Shown piece by piece: positions 45,615 to 54,130 of a stretch of 64,000 bases of DNA. The notes under the pieces were generated by a model. It did not search any database and was not told the DNA's origin. It saw nothing but the letters and a program-made list of their open reading frames with translations. Source of the stretch: Hyphomicrobiales bacterium. GTDB taxonomy: Bacteria > Pseudomonadota > Alphaproteobacteria > Rhizobiales > Rhizobiaceae. Position 1 is the stretch's first letter; each line of letters opens with the position of its first letter. The stretch is from NCBI GenBank assembly GCA_900470805.1, contig UCCA01000026.1, positions 16,590-80,589 of the forward strand, in the 5' to 3' direction. The position numbers and the translations under genes are program-made.

Positions 45615-45632
45615 ACTACAGTTTGATGACGT
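45615..45632 (-). promoter_or_regulatory. Pho-box-like site before btaA
   Basis: On the minus strand the sequence reads acgtcatcaaactgtagt. This is two half-sites (each matching about 5 of 7 bases of the CTGTCAT consensus) with a 4-bp spacer, giving the 11-bp period of a PhoB site. It lies about 50-66 bp upstream of the btaA start, in the short region shared with the divergent serine-hydrolase gene. Confidence 0.55.
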
Positions 45633-45746
45633 TGCCTGTGGGCGGTTTTGGCCGTGGAAACCGTACATCAATGGATGTAGGCGGCAGATCGAGGGGCTTT
45701 CGTACCATCGATTTTCCTGCTTTTTTAGCGTTTCGGAGGGGTGCCT

Positions 45747-47120
45747 ATGCCAGTTGTTCTGCGTGTCCTGAGGGCCGTTGCTGTCCTGCTGCTCGTCATC
45801 GCCGCCATCGGCGTCGGCTGGCTGTATGTCAGCCCGCCGGAGTTGTTGAGGGTTGGCGACGGCTATGCGGCAAAGATCGTCTGCTCGAATGTTTTCGTGG
45901 CCGGGCGTGATGCGGATATGGTGCTGGCGAAGGACGTGCAGGCGCCGGGCAATCCCTTGCTGCGGCTGATCACTGTCGATGTCGATCATGAGCGGAAGCG
46001 GGTGACGGCGCGGATTCTCGGTATGTTCGCGGCCAACTACGCCGCCTATCGCGACGGCTTCGGCTGTGCCAGCGTGCCGGATGGCGATTTCGAGGCGGCG
46101 CAACTGGCCGTTCCCGACGCGCAGCAACCCAAGCCTCTGGAAAGCAAGGACAACTGGCCGGAAGGGAATGCGGTTGGATCGTTCGCCGATGCGCGCATTG
46201 CGGCGCTTCTCGCGCGAGAAGAGCTGACCGGACCTGATATGCGGGCGGTCGTCGTCGTCCATCGAGGCAGGATCGTCGGGGAGGTTTACGGGGAGGGGTT
46301 TGGTCCGCAGACGCCGCTGATCGGATGGTCGATGACGAAGACCGTCAATGCGGCGGTGGTCGGGCGACTGATGTTATCCGGCAAGATGGCGTTCGAGGAT
46401 GCGGGCCTGCTGCCGCAGTGGCGGGATGGCCCACGGTCGCGGATCACGCTCGCGCATCTGTTGGCGATGGAGAGCGGTCTGGGGTTCAACGAGAACTATG
46501 GAACCGTGGCGGATGTGACGCGGATGCTCTATCTCGACGCCGACGAGACGGCGCTTCCGGCCAGCCGGGCGCTTTCGTCCGATCCCGGCACTAAATTCAA
46601 CTATTCCAGCGGCACCTCGGTGCTGATTTCGCGCATCTGGATGGATAGGATCGCGGATGCCAGGCAGGCGCTGGATTATCCCCGGCAGGCACTGTTTGCG
46701 CCACTCGGGATGTCGAGCGCGGTGCTGGAGGCGGATGCGCGCGGTACTTTCGCCGGCAGCTCCTATCTCTACGCCACGGCCCGCGACTGGGCACGATTCG
46801 GCCAGTTGCTGGTTCAGAACGGCGTGTGGAAAGGCGAGCGTCTGCTGCCGGAGCATTTCATGCGGATGATGTGGACGCCGACAAAAGCGTCGCGCGGAGC
46901 CTATTCGCGCGGTCAGGCCTGGCTCAAGCCCCCCGGCAATGCGGATGCCGGCATTCCCGCCGACGCGTTGTGGCTGGAAGGGCATGACGGGCAAAGCATG
47001 GCGGTGATACCGTCCGCAGACCTCGTGGTGCTGCGGCTCGGGCTGACGCCGAGCTGGCTGGGCTACAGGCCGCAGGTTCTGTTGAAGGATGTCATCGAGG
47101 TGCTGGAGACCGACAGATAG
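45747..47120 (+). CDS. Serine hydrolase of the beta-lactamase/D-alanyl-D-alanine carboxypeptidase family
   Basis: 457 residues. A single N-terminal membrane helix (about 6-26) anchors it facing the periplasm. The SxxK nucleophile is Ser195 in GWSMTKTVN; FNYSSGTS supplies the second motif, and HDGQS is in the place of the KTG triad (class C-like). Family members range from esterases to amidases and nylon-oligomer hydrolases, so the substrate is open. The ATG at 45747 has gaagg/ggagg seven bases upstream. It is divergent from btaA. Confidence 0.85.
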   Translation: MPVVLRVLRAVAVLLLVIAAIGVGWLYVSPPELLRVGDGYAAKIVCSNVFVAGRDADMVLAKDVQAPGNPLLRLITVDVDHERKRVTARILGMFAANYAAYRDGFGCASVPDGDFEAAQLAVPDAQQPKPLESKDNWPEGNAVGSFADARIAALLAREELTGPDMRAVVVVHRGRIVGEVYGEGFGPQTPLIGWSMTKTVNAAVVGRLMLSGKMAFEDAGLLPQWRDGPRSRITLAHLLAMESGLGFNENYGTVADVTRMLYLDADETALPASRALSSDPGTKFNYSSGTSVLISRIWMDRIADARQALDYPRQALFAPLGMSSAVLEADARGTFAGSSYLYATARDWARFGQLLVQNGVWKGERLLPEHFMRMMWTPTKASRGAYSRGQAWLKPPGNADAGIPADALWLEGHDGQSMAVIPSADLVVLRLGLTPSWLGYRPQVLLKDVIEVLETDR

Positions 47121-47142
47121 GCGCGGTCGCCTCCAGTAGAAG

Positions 47143-48057
47143 CTAGTAGTTGCCGTGGGCGATGTCGTCCATGCCCTTGCGCTTGGCGTCGTAGTAATAG
47201 CCGCGCGCATAAAGCCTTACGGCGTTGTCTTCGCTACTGTCCGACACCAGCCAAGCGCCGCGCAGGTATTTCGCCGCGTACTTGATGTTGGTTTCGGCGT
47301 CGAACAGGCCCTCCGGCTGGCCGTCGTAACCCATCGACTTGGCGGTATTGTACTTGATCTGCATGAGGCCGAAGTAGCCGCGCTTGTTGTAGGCCTTCGG
47401 ATTGTAGCGGCTTTCGCGATGGACCACGCGGTGAAGCAGCGATGCCGGGACCTTGTAGATCTGCGAGTACTTGTCGATGATCTTGGTGATCGCGCTCTTT
47501 TCGACCGTCGGTGCGCCGTCATCGTCGTCGTCGCCAAACATCGGCGGTGCAGCGGGCGGGTCGATCGGGCCTGAGGTGTCGAAGCCGTAGTCCATCATCT
47601 GATGCGGCGTCGTGTCGATCGCCGACAGGGCTGCCACCGCATTGTTCTGCGGGCTGGCGGCGAAGGCGAGTTCGGTCGCCGGCGTGCCGGGACGCGGTGT
47701 CGGCACCACAGACTGGATCGCGGTCATCTCGGGCGTCAGCGGGATCTGGCCATAGGCGGCCGGCTGGAGCTGAGCTGTCTGTTGAAGCGGATCGGTGCTC
47801 GGCATGGCCGCGGTGGCGACAGTCGGCGCCGTCTGGTCGGCACCGGCGATCATCTCTGTCACGGGCGCGCCTTCTCCCGCTGGAATGGCCGCGAACATCG
47901 CATCTTCGCCGGGCTTCGGGGTCGGAACGACGACCTGTTCGGCCATCAGATCCGCCTGGGACGTATATTCGACGCTCGAGCAACCAGCGGCCACGCAGCA
48001 CAGCATCGTCGATACGATGAGGTTGCGTTTCAAGCCGGAAATACCGATCGCTGCCAT
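47143..48057 (-). CDS. Lytic transglycosylase (SLT) lipoprotein
   Basis: 304 residues. Lipoprotein signal with lipobox VAAGC (Cys26). A proline-rich region (about 40-180) contains repeated VPTPKPG/VPTPRPG motifs and an acidic DDDDD patch, presumably a spacer to reach the glycan. The C-terminal SLT domain (about 185-300) has the catalytic Glu in HRESRYNPKAYNKRGY and FGLMQIKYNTAKSMGY. It is convergent to the serine-hydrolase gene with a 22-bp gap. It cleaves peptidoglycan at the outer membrane side. Confidence 0.9.
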   Translation of the reverse strand: MAAIGISGLKRNLIVSTMLCCVAAGCSSVEYTSQADLMAEQVVVPTPKPGEDAMFAAIPAGEGAPVTEMIAGADQTAPTVATAAMPSTDPLQQTAQLQPAAYGQIPLTPEMTAIQSVVPTPRPGTPATELAFAASPQNNAVAALSAIDTTPHQMMDYGFDTSGPIDPPAAPPMFGDDDDDGAPTVEKSAITKIIDKYSQIYKVPASLLHRVVHRESRYNPKAYNKRGYFGLMQIKYNTAKSMGYDGQPEGLFDAETNIKYAAKYLRGAWLVSDSSEDNAVRLYARGYYYDAKRKGMDDIAHGNY

Positions 48058-48171
48058 ACTCTCACTTTCGTGAAACGCGCCGCCCCGGCAGCGTTAAAAG
48101 TTACCAAAAACCTTAAGCCTTGATCCGCCAATTAACCTATTCGTGGCTTTGCGGCAACCCAGAGAAAATAT

Positions 48172-48807
48172 CTACGCGGCAATGCGCCTATATCCTGCCG
48201 TCACGGCACCGGCGGCAATCAGCAATGTGCCGCCCGTTCTGTTGACCGCGCGCTGCACGGCGGCCTTGCGAATCAGGCCTCGCGCGGCGTGCGCGGCAAG
48301 GGCATAGGTCGAGGCGTTGATCGTGGCGAGCACGAGGAACGTCGCTTCCATCACCAACATCTGACCGAAGAAGGGCAGGGCCGGATTGAGGAACTGCGGC
48401 ACGAAGGCGACGAAGAAGACGATGCTCTTCGGGTTGAGCGCGGTGACGACATAAGCGTGCAGGAATATCTTCAGCGATTTCTCTTCCGGCAAGTTGTCGT
48501 TGTCGGCCATCGGCCCCGCGATGATCGGCGCGCGCCAGAGCTTGATGCCAAGCCAGATCAGATAAGCGCCGCCGACCCACTTGAGCACGGTGAACAGCGT
48601 TGCGGACGCGGCTAGAAGCGCGCCGAGACCGAACAGCGACGCTGTCATTGCCGTGAAGTCGCCGAGCGCTACACCGCTCACCGTTGCAAAGGCCGTCTTA
48701 CGACCGTGACCGAGGGCGTATGATACGACGAGGAGGATCGTCGGTCCCGGTATGGCCAGCATAATTGCCGACGCGGCCGCGAAAGCGAGCCAAGCTTCGA
48801 GCGACAT
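48172..48807 (-). CDS. LysE/RhtB-family amino acid exporter
   Basis: 211 residues with six hydrophobic segments, as usual for the family. The N-terminal PGPTILLVVSYALGHGRK and a following GVALGDFTAM are the typical LysE/RhtB motif. It would export an amino acid or homoserine lactone-like metabolite. The gap to the transglycosylase gene is 114 bp on the same strand; cotranscription is uncertain. Confidence 0.9.
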   Translation of the reverse strand: MSLEAWLAFAAASAIMLAIPGPTILLVVSYALGHGRKTAFATVSGVALGDFTAMTASLFGLGALLAASATLFTVLKWVGGAYLIWLGIKLWRAPIIAGPMADNDNLPEEKSLKIFLHAYVVTALNPKSIVFFVAFVPQFLNPALPFFGQMLVMEATFLVLATINASTYALAAHAARGLIRKAAVQRAVNRTGGTLLIAAGAVTAGYRRIAA

Positions 48808-48865
48808 GTATTCTCCTCCTCTTCCTTAGAAAGAAAGCAAAGACATCATATGCAGCTTGCGTCAA

Positions 48866-50077
48866 TCATGCGCCGCGGTATTTCTGCCCGATCTCGTCCA
48901 TCACTTCGCCGAACCACTTGACCGACGTGTCGAAGGGCTTACCGCCCTTGATGCGTGGGAATTCGATGGTGCGGAGCTTGCCATTCTGGCCCTCGTCGTG
49001 GCCGGTGACACCCGAAACCTTGTTGAGCGCGCTTTCGACGGCAAGGTCGGTCATGCTCTGGATCAGGCGGAGATCGTCGGCGTTGGCGGGGGCGGAGCGG
49101 GCGAAATAGCCTGATTTCTGCACGAGGGAACGCTCGGCATTCAGCAGGCTGGCGAACTGTTTCTGGAACCAGCCGCCGACGTTGATCGTGTCGATCTTGA
49201 CGTGGCCGAAGGCATCGCGCTTGACGGTCTCGCCTGCTGCTTCGCGCTCGGCGACGATGGCGTCGAGGCAGGCCCCTTCGGAGACGAAGACCGTCGCATG
49301 GCCGACGCGGTCCATCACGTCCTTCAGGCGGGCCGATTCGGCTTCAAGATCGAAGACCGTCTCCGGCAGATACACGGCGTCGATGCTCTTCATCTTCGCG
49401 TTGGTCAGCAGGCCGTCGACATACTCGTTGTTTCGCGTGCGGCGGAGATAGGCGCGGGCGGTCGCGGCGGTCAGCCAGCCGCAATGGCGACCCATGACCT
49501 CATGGATGATCAGCGTGCGCGGCGCCGCCGTCTGCTCGTTGCTGACATTGTCGAAGAAATGGGCGCCGACTTCGGCAGCCGTCCAGGCGCCGAGTGACTG
49601 CTTGATTGGCACGACATCGTTATCGACGGTCTTCGGCAGGCCGACCACGGTCAGGTCGTAGCCGTTGGCAGCGAGATAGGCCGCGAGGTCGGCTGCCGTG
49701 GTGTTGGTATCGTCGCCGCCGATGGTGTGGAGGATGCTGACGCCGTCGCTGGCAAGTCGTTCCGCCGCGACTCGAAGCGGGTTCTCACCCTCCTTGACGA
49801 GGCCGCGCTTGACGCAGTCGGCCGCGTTGGTCAGCTTGACGCGGCTGTTGCCGATCGGCGAGCCGCCGTAGCGGTGCAGGAGGTACGCCTTCTCGCGCAT
49901 TTGCGATGTGATCGAGATGCTGTCGCCAAGCAGAACGCCCTGGTAGCCGGAACGGTAGGCGATCAGCTCGATTTCGGGCGCGATGTCCGTATAGCGCTCT
50001 ATCAGTCCGCCGACTGCCGAGGAGAGACAAGGTGCCAGGCCTCCGGCCGTGAGCATTGCGACTTTCTTTTTCGGCAT
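48866..50077 (-). CDS. pfp: Pyrophosphate-dependent 6-phosphofructokinase
   Basis: 403 residues. The start at 50077 has gcggaggc five bases upstream. In ATP enzymes the phosphate-site motifs are GGDGS and PGTIDND. Here they are GGDDTN and PKTVDND, with Asp and Lys at the positions that define PPi-type specificity. HEVMGRHCGWLTA is the family's fructose-6-phosphate site. The enzyme catalyses the reversible step between fructose-6-P and fructose-1,6-bisP with PPi. Rhizobia largely use Entner-Doudoroff glycolysis, so it may act in the gluconeogenic direction. Confidence 0.93.
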   Translation of the reverse strand: MPKKKVAMLTAGGLAPCLSSAVGGLIERYTDIAPEIELIAYRSGYQGVLLGDSISITSQMREKAYLLHRYGGSPIGNSRVKLTNAADCVKRGLVKEGENPLRVAAERLASDGVSILHTIGGDDTNTTAADLAAYLAANGYDLTVVGLPKTVDNDVVPIKQSLGAWTAAEVGAHFFDNVSNEQTAAPRTLIIHEVMGRHCGWLTAATARAYLRRTRNNEYVDGLLTNAKMKSIDAVYLPETVFDLEAESARLKDVMDRVGHATVFVSEGACLDAIVAEREAAGETVKRDAFGHVKIDTINVGGWFQKQFASLLNAERSLVQKSGYFARSAPANADDLRLIQSMTDLAVESALNKVSGVTGHDEGQNGKLRTIEFPRIKGGKPFDTSVKWFGEVMDEIGQKYRGA

Positions 50078-50413
50078 GGTGCCTCCGCTATCGTCTGGAT
50101 CGTGGGCTGTTTTCAGTCCAAGCATGGATGCGGCAGGCAGAGATGACTGTAAAGTGTTGTTTTGATGAAAAATGCGGCTTTTGGCTGCTGAAAATGGCGG
50201 AAGGCCGATCTAATCGTTTCAAGCGCGAGCGGCGGTTGAAAGCAACTGTTGATATCGTTGGGCGGAGCTACGGGCCGGTCTATTTCGTGCCGTTCACATG
50301 CGACCATTACCGAAATGTGAAAGGTGTTTTCAACTCTAAGACCAATCGTGATCTTGCAAAGGCAACCTTTATTTGGTCAACGTGTTTTCTCTTTTTGTTG
50401 CACGAGAGACCTG
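50078..50413. other. Intergenic region between divergent pfp and TerB-DnaJ gene
   Basis: 336 bp holding both promoters. Reading frames in it do not show coding bias or family motifs. There are several runs of A/T (gttgttttgatgaaaaatg) near the pfp side. No hairpin of note was found. Confidence 0.5.
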
Positions 50414-51121
50414 ATGTCCTTCTGGGAAAAACTGCTGAACGCCATTGGCAACGCTGCGGGAAATGCGCTTTCCGCCGTGGTCGAGGCTATTCGCACTGTT
50501 TTCGAAGGCGATCCGGAGACCCGGCGCAAGGTCGCGTTCTCGGTGGCAATCATCGCGCTGTCGGCGAAAATGGCCAAGGCGGATGGAATCGTCAGCGAAA
50601 AGGAAGTGAACGCCTTTCGCGAGATTTTCGAGTTTCCGGAGGATCAGGCCGTCAACGTTGCTCGTCTCTATAATCTGGCACGCCAGGACGTGGCAGGTTA
50701 CGAGGCCTATGCCGAGCGGCTTTCGACGCTGTGCGTGACCTGCGCCGCCAATTGCCCTGTTCTCGAAGAGGTTCTCGACGGTCTGTTCCATATCGCCAAG
50801 GCTGATGGCCTCATCCACGAGAAGGAGATGGCGTTCCTGACGCATGTCGCCGAAATCTTCCAGATGAGCGAAGATCGGTTCGAGCGGATTGCGGCACGGC
50901 ATGTGTCGATCGGGCACGATCCCTACAAGGTTCTCGGCGTCTCGCCATCCGACGATTTCCCGACGATCCGCCGTCGCTACCACGGCCTTGTCCACGAGCA
51001 TCATCCCGATCGGCTGATCTCGCGCGGCGTGCCGGCGGAATTTCATGCGATTGCCAATGAACGCATGGCGGCGCTCAATGCCGCCTATGAGGCCATCGAA
51101 AAGGAACGCCGGGCCGCATGA
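50414..51121 (+). CDS. TerB-DnaJ (DjlA-like) co-chaperone
   Basis: 235 residues from an ATG that follows gagagacctg. The N-terminal part (about 1-150) is a TerB-like helical domain with two acidic KADGxxxxxE motifs (AKADGIVSEKE and AKADGLIHEKE). The C-terminal J domain (about 165-235) begins DPYKVLGVSPSDD and contains the essential HPD in HEHHPDRL. DjlA proteins of this build stimulate DnaK at the membrane, but here no transmembrane helix is present. It is translationally coupled (ATGA) to the amidase gene, suggesting a role in envelope maintenance. Confidence 0.9.
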   Translation: MSFWEKLLNAIGNAAGNALSAVVEAIRTVFEGDPETRRKVAFSVAIIALSAKMAKADGIVSEKEVNAFREIFEFPEDQAVNVARLYNLARQDVAGYEAYAERLSTLCVTCAANCPVLEEVLDGLFHIAKADGLIHEKEMAFLTHVAEIFQMSEDRFERIAARHVSIGHDPYKVLGVSPSDDFPTIRRRYHGLVHEHHPDRLISRGVPAEFHAIANERMAALNAAYEAIEKERRAA

Positions 51122-51882
51122 GCGCCTTTACGGCAGACTACGCCAAGGCCAGCGTACTGGCATCGCCAAACCATGGCGAGCGTGTCGACGGGCAGAAGCC
51201 CGACATGCTGATCCTGCACTACACGGGGATGCCCACCGCCGAGGGCGCGCTGGAGTGGCTCTGTCGCGAGGAAAGCCAGGTCTCCAGCCACTATTTCGTT
51301 CACGAGAACGGCGATGTCGTGCAACTGGTGCCGGAAGCGCGGCGCGCCTGGCATGCGGGCAAGAGCGTCTGGCACGGCAATACCGACATCAACTCCGCAT
51401 CGATCGGCATCGAGATCGCCAATGCCGGTCATCCCGGCGGGCTGCCTCGCTACCCACAGATGCAGGTGGATGCGGTGATCGAATTGTGTCGCGACTGCGG
51501 CGAACGTTGGTCGATCGCGCCGGAAAGGGTGCTTGCGCACTCGGATGTGGCCCCGAGACGCAAGCTCGATCCGGGCGAAAACTTCCCATGGGATCTGCTG
51601 CATGAAAGAGGTGTTGGACACTGGGTTTCACCGGCGCCGATCACTGGCGGCCGGTTCTTCCAGCGCGGCGATCAGGGGCAGCCGGTCGAGGCCCTGCAGT
51701 CGATGCTGTCGCTCTATGGTTACGGCACTGAGATATCAGGCGAATTTTCCGACAAGATGGCTGGGGAAGTCGAGGCGTTCCAGCGCCATTTCCGGCCTGA
51801 AAGGGTCGATGGGATCGCCGACTTTTCGACCATCGACACGCTTCACCGCCTGCTTGCCGCCCTGCCGCGCTACGGTGCCTGA
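51118..51882 (+). CDS. N-acetylmuramoyl-L-alanine amidase (AmiD-like, amidase_2)
   Basis: 254 residues. The zinc-amidase domain (about 20-165) carries LILHYTGM with the first zinc His, a second His in AHSDVAPRRKLDPGE and the catalytic region GWHAGKS-like (RAWHAGKSVWHGNTDIN). The C-terminal PG_binding_1 domain (about 180-250) contains GDQGQPVEALQ. No signal peptide is seen, so it may be cytoplasmic like AmpD in muropeptide recycling. It overlaps the TerB-DnaJ gene by four bases. Confidence 0.92.
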   Translation: MSAFTADYAKASVLASPNHGERVDGQKPDMLILHYTGMPTAEGALEWLCREESQVSSHYFVHENGDVVQLVPEARRAWHAGKSVWHGNTDINSASIGIEIANAGHPGGLPRYPQMQVDAVIELCRDCGERWSIAPERVLAHSDVAPRRKLDPGENFPWDLLHERGVGHWVSPAPITGGRFFQRGDQGQPVEALQSMLSLYGYGTEISGEFSDKMAGEVEAFQRHFRPERVDGIADFSTIDTLHRLLAALPRYGA

Positions 51883-52142
51883 GAGGCGGTCCGCGCAATA
51901 GCGAATATCCCTAGATTTTGGGGGTGTGCTGCGCTGCCACATGTTTTCCCTATTATCTCCTCAATGCGATGGTCTAACCCCAGTCGCTGAACGGCGATCG
52001 TTGCTTAGTTGTGGGCCTGCAACGTCGTCAAATGAAACATAAAAGAATATCCGCCTAGAAATTAAGTATTATGGCGGAAATGTGCTTTGGTTGGATTTCA
52101 CCTGAACCAACGCATTTCTTTTGGTCGGAGTACTTCTACTAC
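51883..52142. other. Intergenic region upstream of the transglycosylase gene
   Basis: 260 bp with no supported gene. It contains the promoter for the following gene. One reading frame on the minus strand (51736-51942) overlaps the amidase gene and is a shadow. A G-rich block ttttgggggtgtgctgcg at 51914-51931 is the only unusual element. Confidence 0.4.
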
Positions 52143-52787
52143 ATGAGAAAGATTATTTCTGCTGCGGTGTGCGCGAGCGCTCTGCTGATGGGATTCAATT
52201 GCGCTTTTGCAGGCGATTGGGGCAACAGAGCGCAAACGACAGACAAGACGCCGATCCTGAAGACCGAGAAGGCCGAGACGTCGAAGACGGCGCCAAAGGT
52301 CCGGAAGACTGAAAAGATTCACAAGGCACAGAAGACGCCGAGTGCGCAGAAGCCTCAGAAGACCGTGGCATTGAAGACCGTCGACAGAACCTCCGGTTTT
52401 GCCATGCCTGAGATGCCTGGCAGCAAATACGCAGCGATCATCGTGAAGTATGCCCGGCAGTATGATGTTCCGATCGAACTTGCACATGCCGTCGTTCGCG
52501 TCGAGAGCAACTACAATCCCAACGCACGCGGCAGCGCCGGCGAAATCGGCCTCATGCAGATCAAGCCCGCCACGGCACGGATGATGGGTTACTCGGGTTC
52601 GAGCAAGGGGCTTTTCGATCCTGATACCAACATCAAGTACGGCATGAAGTATCTCGCGGCAGCCCACGAGCTCGGCGGCGGCGAAACCTGCGGCACCATT
52701 CTCAAGTACAATGCCGGCCATGCGGCGACGCGGATGAACCCGGTTTCCAAGGCCTATTGCGGCAAGGTCATGGCGATGATCGACTGA
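52143..52787 (+). CDS. Soluble lytic transglycosylase (SLT family)
   Basis: 214 residues. The ATG at 52143 is chosen since the Sec signal peptide starts there (MRKIISAAVCASALL, cleavage near CAFAG). A lysine- and threonine-rich stretch of about 60 residues follows and then a compact SLT domain (about 95-210) with catalytic Glu in VRVESNYNPNARGSAG and IGLMQIKPATARMMGY. An alternative start at 52071 would put 24 residues before the signal. It cleaves periplasmic peptidoglycan. The basic linker could bind anionic polymers. Confidence 0.9.
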   Translation: MRKIISAAVCASALLMGFNCAFAGDWGNRAQTTDKTPILKTEKAETSKTAPKVRKTEKIHKAQKTPSAQKPQKTVALKTVDRTSGFAMPEMPGSKYAAIIVKYARQYDVPIELAHAVVRVESNYNPNARGSAGEIGLMQIKPATARMMGYSGSSKGLFDPDTNIKYGMKYLAAAHELGGGETCGTILKYNAGHAATRMNPVSKAYCGKVMAMID

Positions 52788-52931
52788 TCGGGTTCGAGCG
52801 ATCGGATCGACTGGCCGGGCCGAGGCCCGGCGTCCGTAAAACATCTGGTCGCGGAATCACTTGAACCTCGCACTTAACATTATGATTCAACTTGGTGGTC
52901 ATGCTATCTCGCCTTGAAAACGAGGTGAGAG

Positions 52932-54119
52932 ATGGCAATCGATTTCAAGGTGATCGTGATCGGGCGCGGGATGATGGGCGCGGCTGCGGCCCGCCATCTT
53001 TCCGCGATGACCGAAGGTGTGGCACTGGTCGGTCCGCGTGAGCCGGCTGAGCGCAAAAGCCACCATGGTGTCTTTGCCAGCCACTACGACGAAGCGCGAA
53101 TTACCCGGACATTCGACGATGACATGGTCTGGGCGACCTTCGCCGGTCGTTCGCTGGATCGCTACGCGGAGATCGAGGCGAAAAGCGGCATCTCCTTCTT
53201 CACGGAGGCCGGATGCCTTTTTGCCGGTCCCGCGCCGCAGCCGGGAGAGGGTTATCTCGGCCGCGCCATCAATGTTTCCGCCATGCTGGGCGTCGATTTC
53301 GAAACGCTGGATGCGCATGGCTTGCGGGTGCGGTTCCCGCAGTTTTCGCTGCGACCTTCCTTCAACGGCTATTTCGAAAAGCGCCGGGCAGGGCATATCA
53401 ATCCCCGGGCTCTGGTCCGGGCGCAGGCGTCGCTTGCCGAGGCCGGCGGTGTCACGCTGATCGATGCGACGGTGACTGGCGTCAGGGATGCTGGCGCTCA
53501 TGTCGAGGTCACCGCCGGCGACAGGATACTGACGGGCGAGCGCGTGCTGGTGGCGGCCGGCGGTTTCAGCAATTTCAATGAGCTTCTTCCTGATCCGATC
53601 GATATTCGCGTCGCGGCGCGCACGGTCGTGTTCTACGAGCTTGGCGAACGCGAGATGGCGATCTTCGGCGACATGCCTTCGACTATCGTTTTCGGCGACC
53701 GTGACGAGGATCACGTCTACATCCTCCCGCCCGTGCGCTATCCTGACGGCAAGACCTATCTGAAGCTCGGCGGCGATACCGAGGCGCGGACCTTCGAGAC
53801 GCTGGAGGATGCCGGCGCGTGGTTTCGCTCGGATGGCGATGCGGCCGAGCGCGAACTGCTGGTTGCTGCCGCCGACGAACTGATGCCGGATCTCGCCGGC
53901 TGCCCGGTGACGACGGCACCCTGCGTTGCGACCTTCACGCCAACTGCCTATCCCTATGCCGGCTTCACCTCGTCGCCGCGGATCGCAGTGCTGACGGGCG
54001 GCAACTTCGTCGCGGCCAAGTCGTCGGACGAACTCGGCCGCCTTGGCGCTGTCCTGATGACCGAAGGGCGACTTGGCGACTCCGATTTCGGCAACGAACT
54101 GACACCGGTTTTTCGATAG
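52932..54119 (+). CDS. FAD-dependent oxidoreductase, DAO/sarcosine-oxidase-like (copy 1)
   Basis: 395 residues. The N-terminal FAD Rossmann motif reads VIGRGMMGAAAARHLS. It resembles the monomeric sarcosine oxidase/N-methyltryptophan oxidase branch, and the CVATFTP sequence near residue 335 is like the covalent-flavin cysteine motif (CxxTxTP) of these enzymes. RPSFNGYFEKRRAGHINPRAL is in the middle. It would oxidise a secondary or N-methyl amino acid. It is followed 11 bp later by a paralogue. The start at 52932 has gaggtgag upstream. Confidence 0.87.
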   Translation: MAIDFKVIVIGRGMMGAAAARHLSAMTEGVALVGPREPAERKSHHGVFASHYDEARITRTFDDDMVWATFAGRSLDRYAEIEAKSGISFFTEAGCLFAGPAPQPGEGYLGRAINVSAMLGVDFETLDAHGLRVRFPQFSLRPSFNGYFEKRRAGHINPRALVRAQASLAEAGGVTLIDATVTGVRDAGAHVEVTAGDRILTGERVLVAAGGFSNFNELLPDPIDIRVAARTVVFYELGEREMAIFGDMPSTIVFGDRDEDHVYILPPVRYPDGKTYLKLGGDTEARTFETLEDAGAWFRSDGDAAERELLVAAADELMPDLAGCPVTTAPCVATFTPTAYPYAGFTSSPRIAVLTGGNFVAAKSSDELGRLGAVLMTEGRLGDSDFGNELTPVFR

Positions 54120-54130
54120 GTGAGATGATC

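Noticed and set aside
50056..50673. 205-codon plus-strand frame before the TerB-DnaJ gene
   Set aside because: Out of frame with the TerB-DnaJ gene and overlaps it; no features.
51736..51942. Minus-strand frame starting in the gap after the amidase
   Set aside because: Mostly antisense to the amidase; no good ribosome-binding site or family match.
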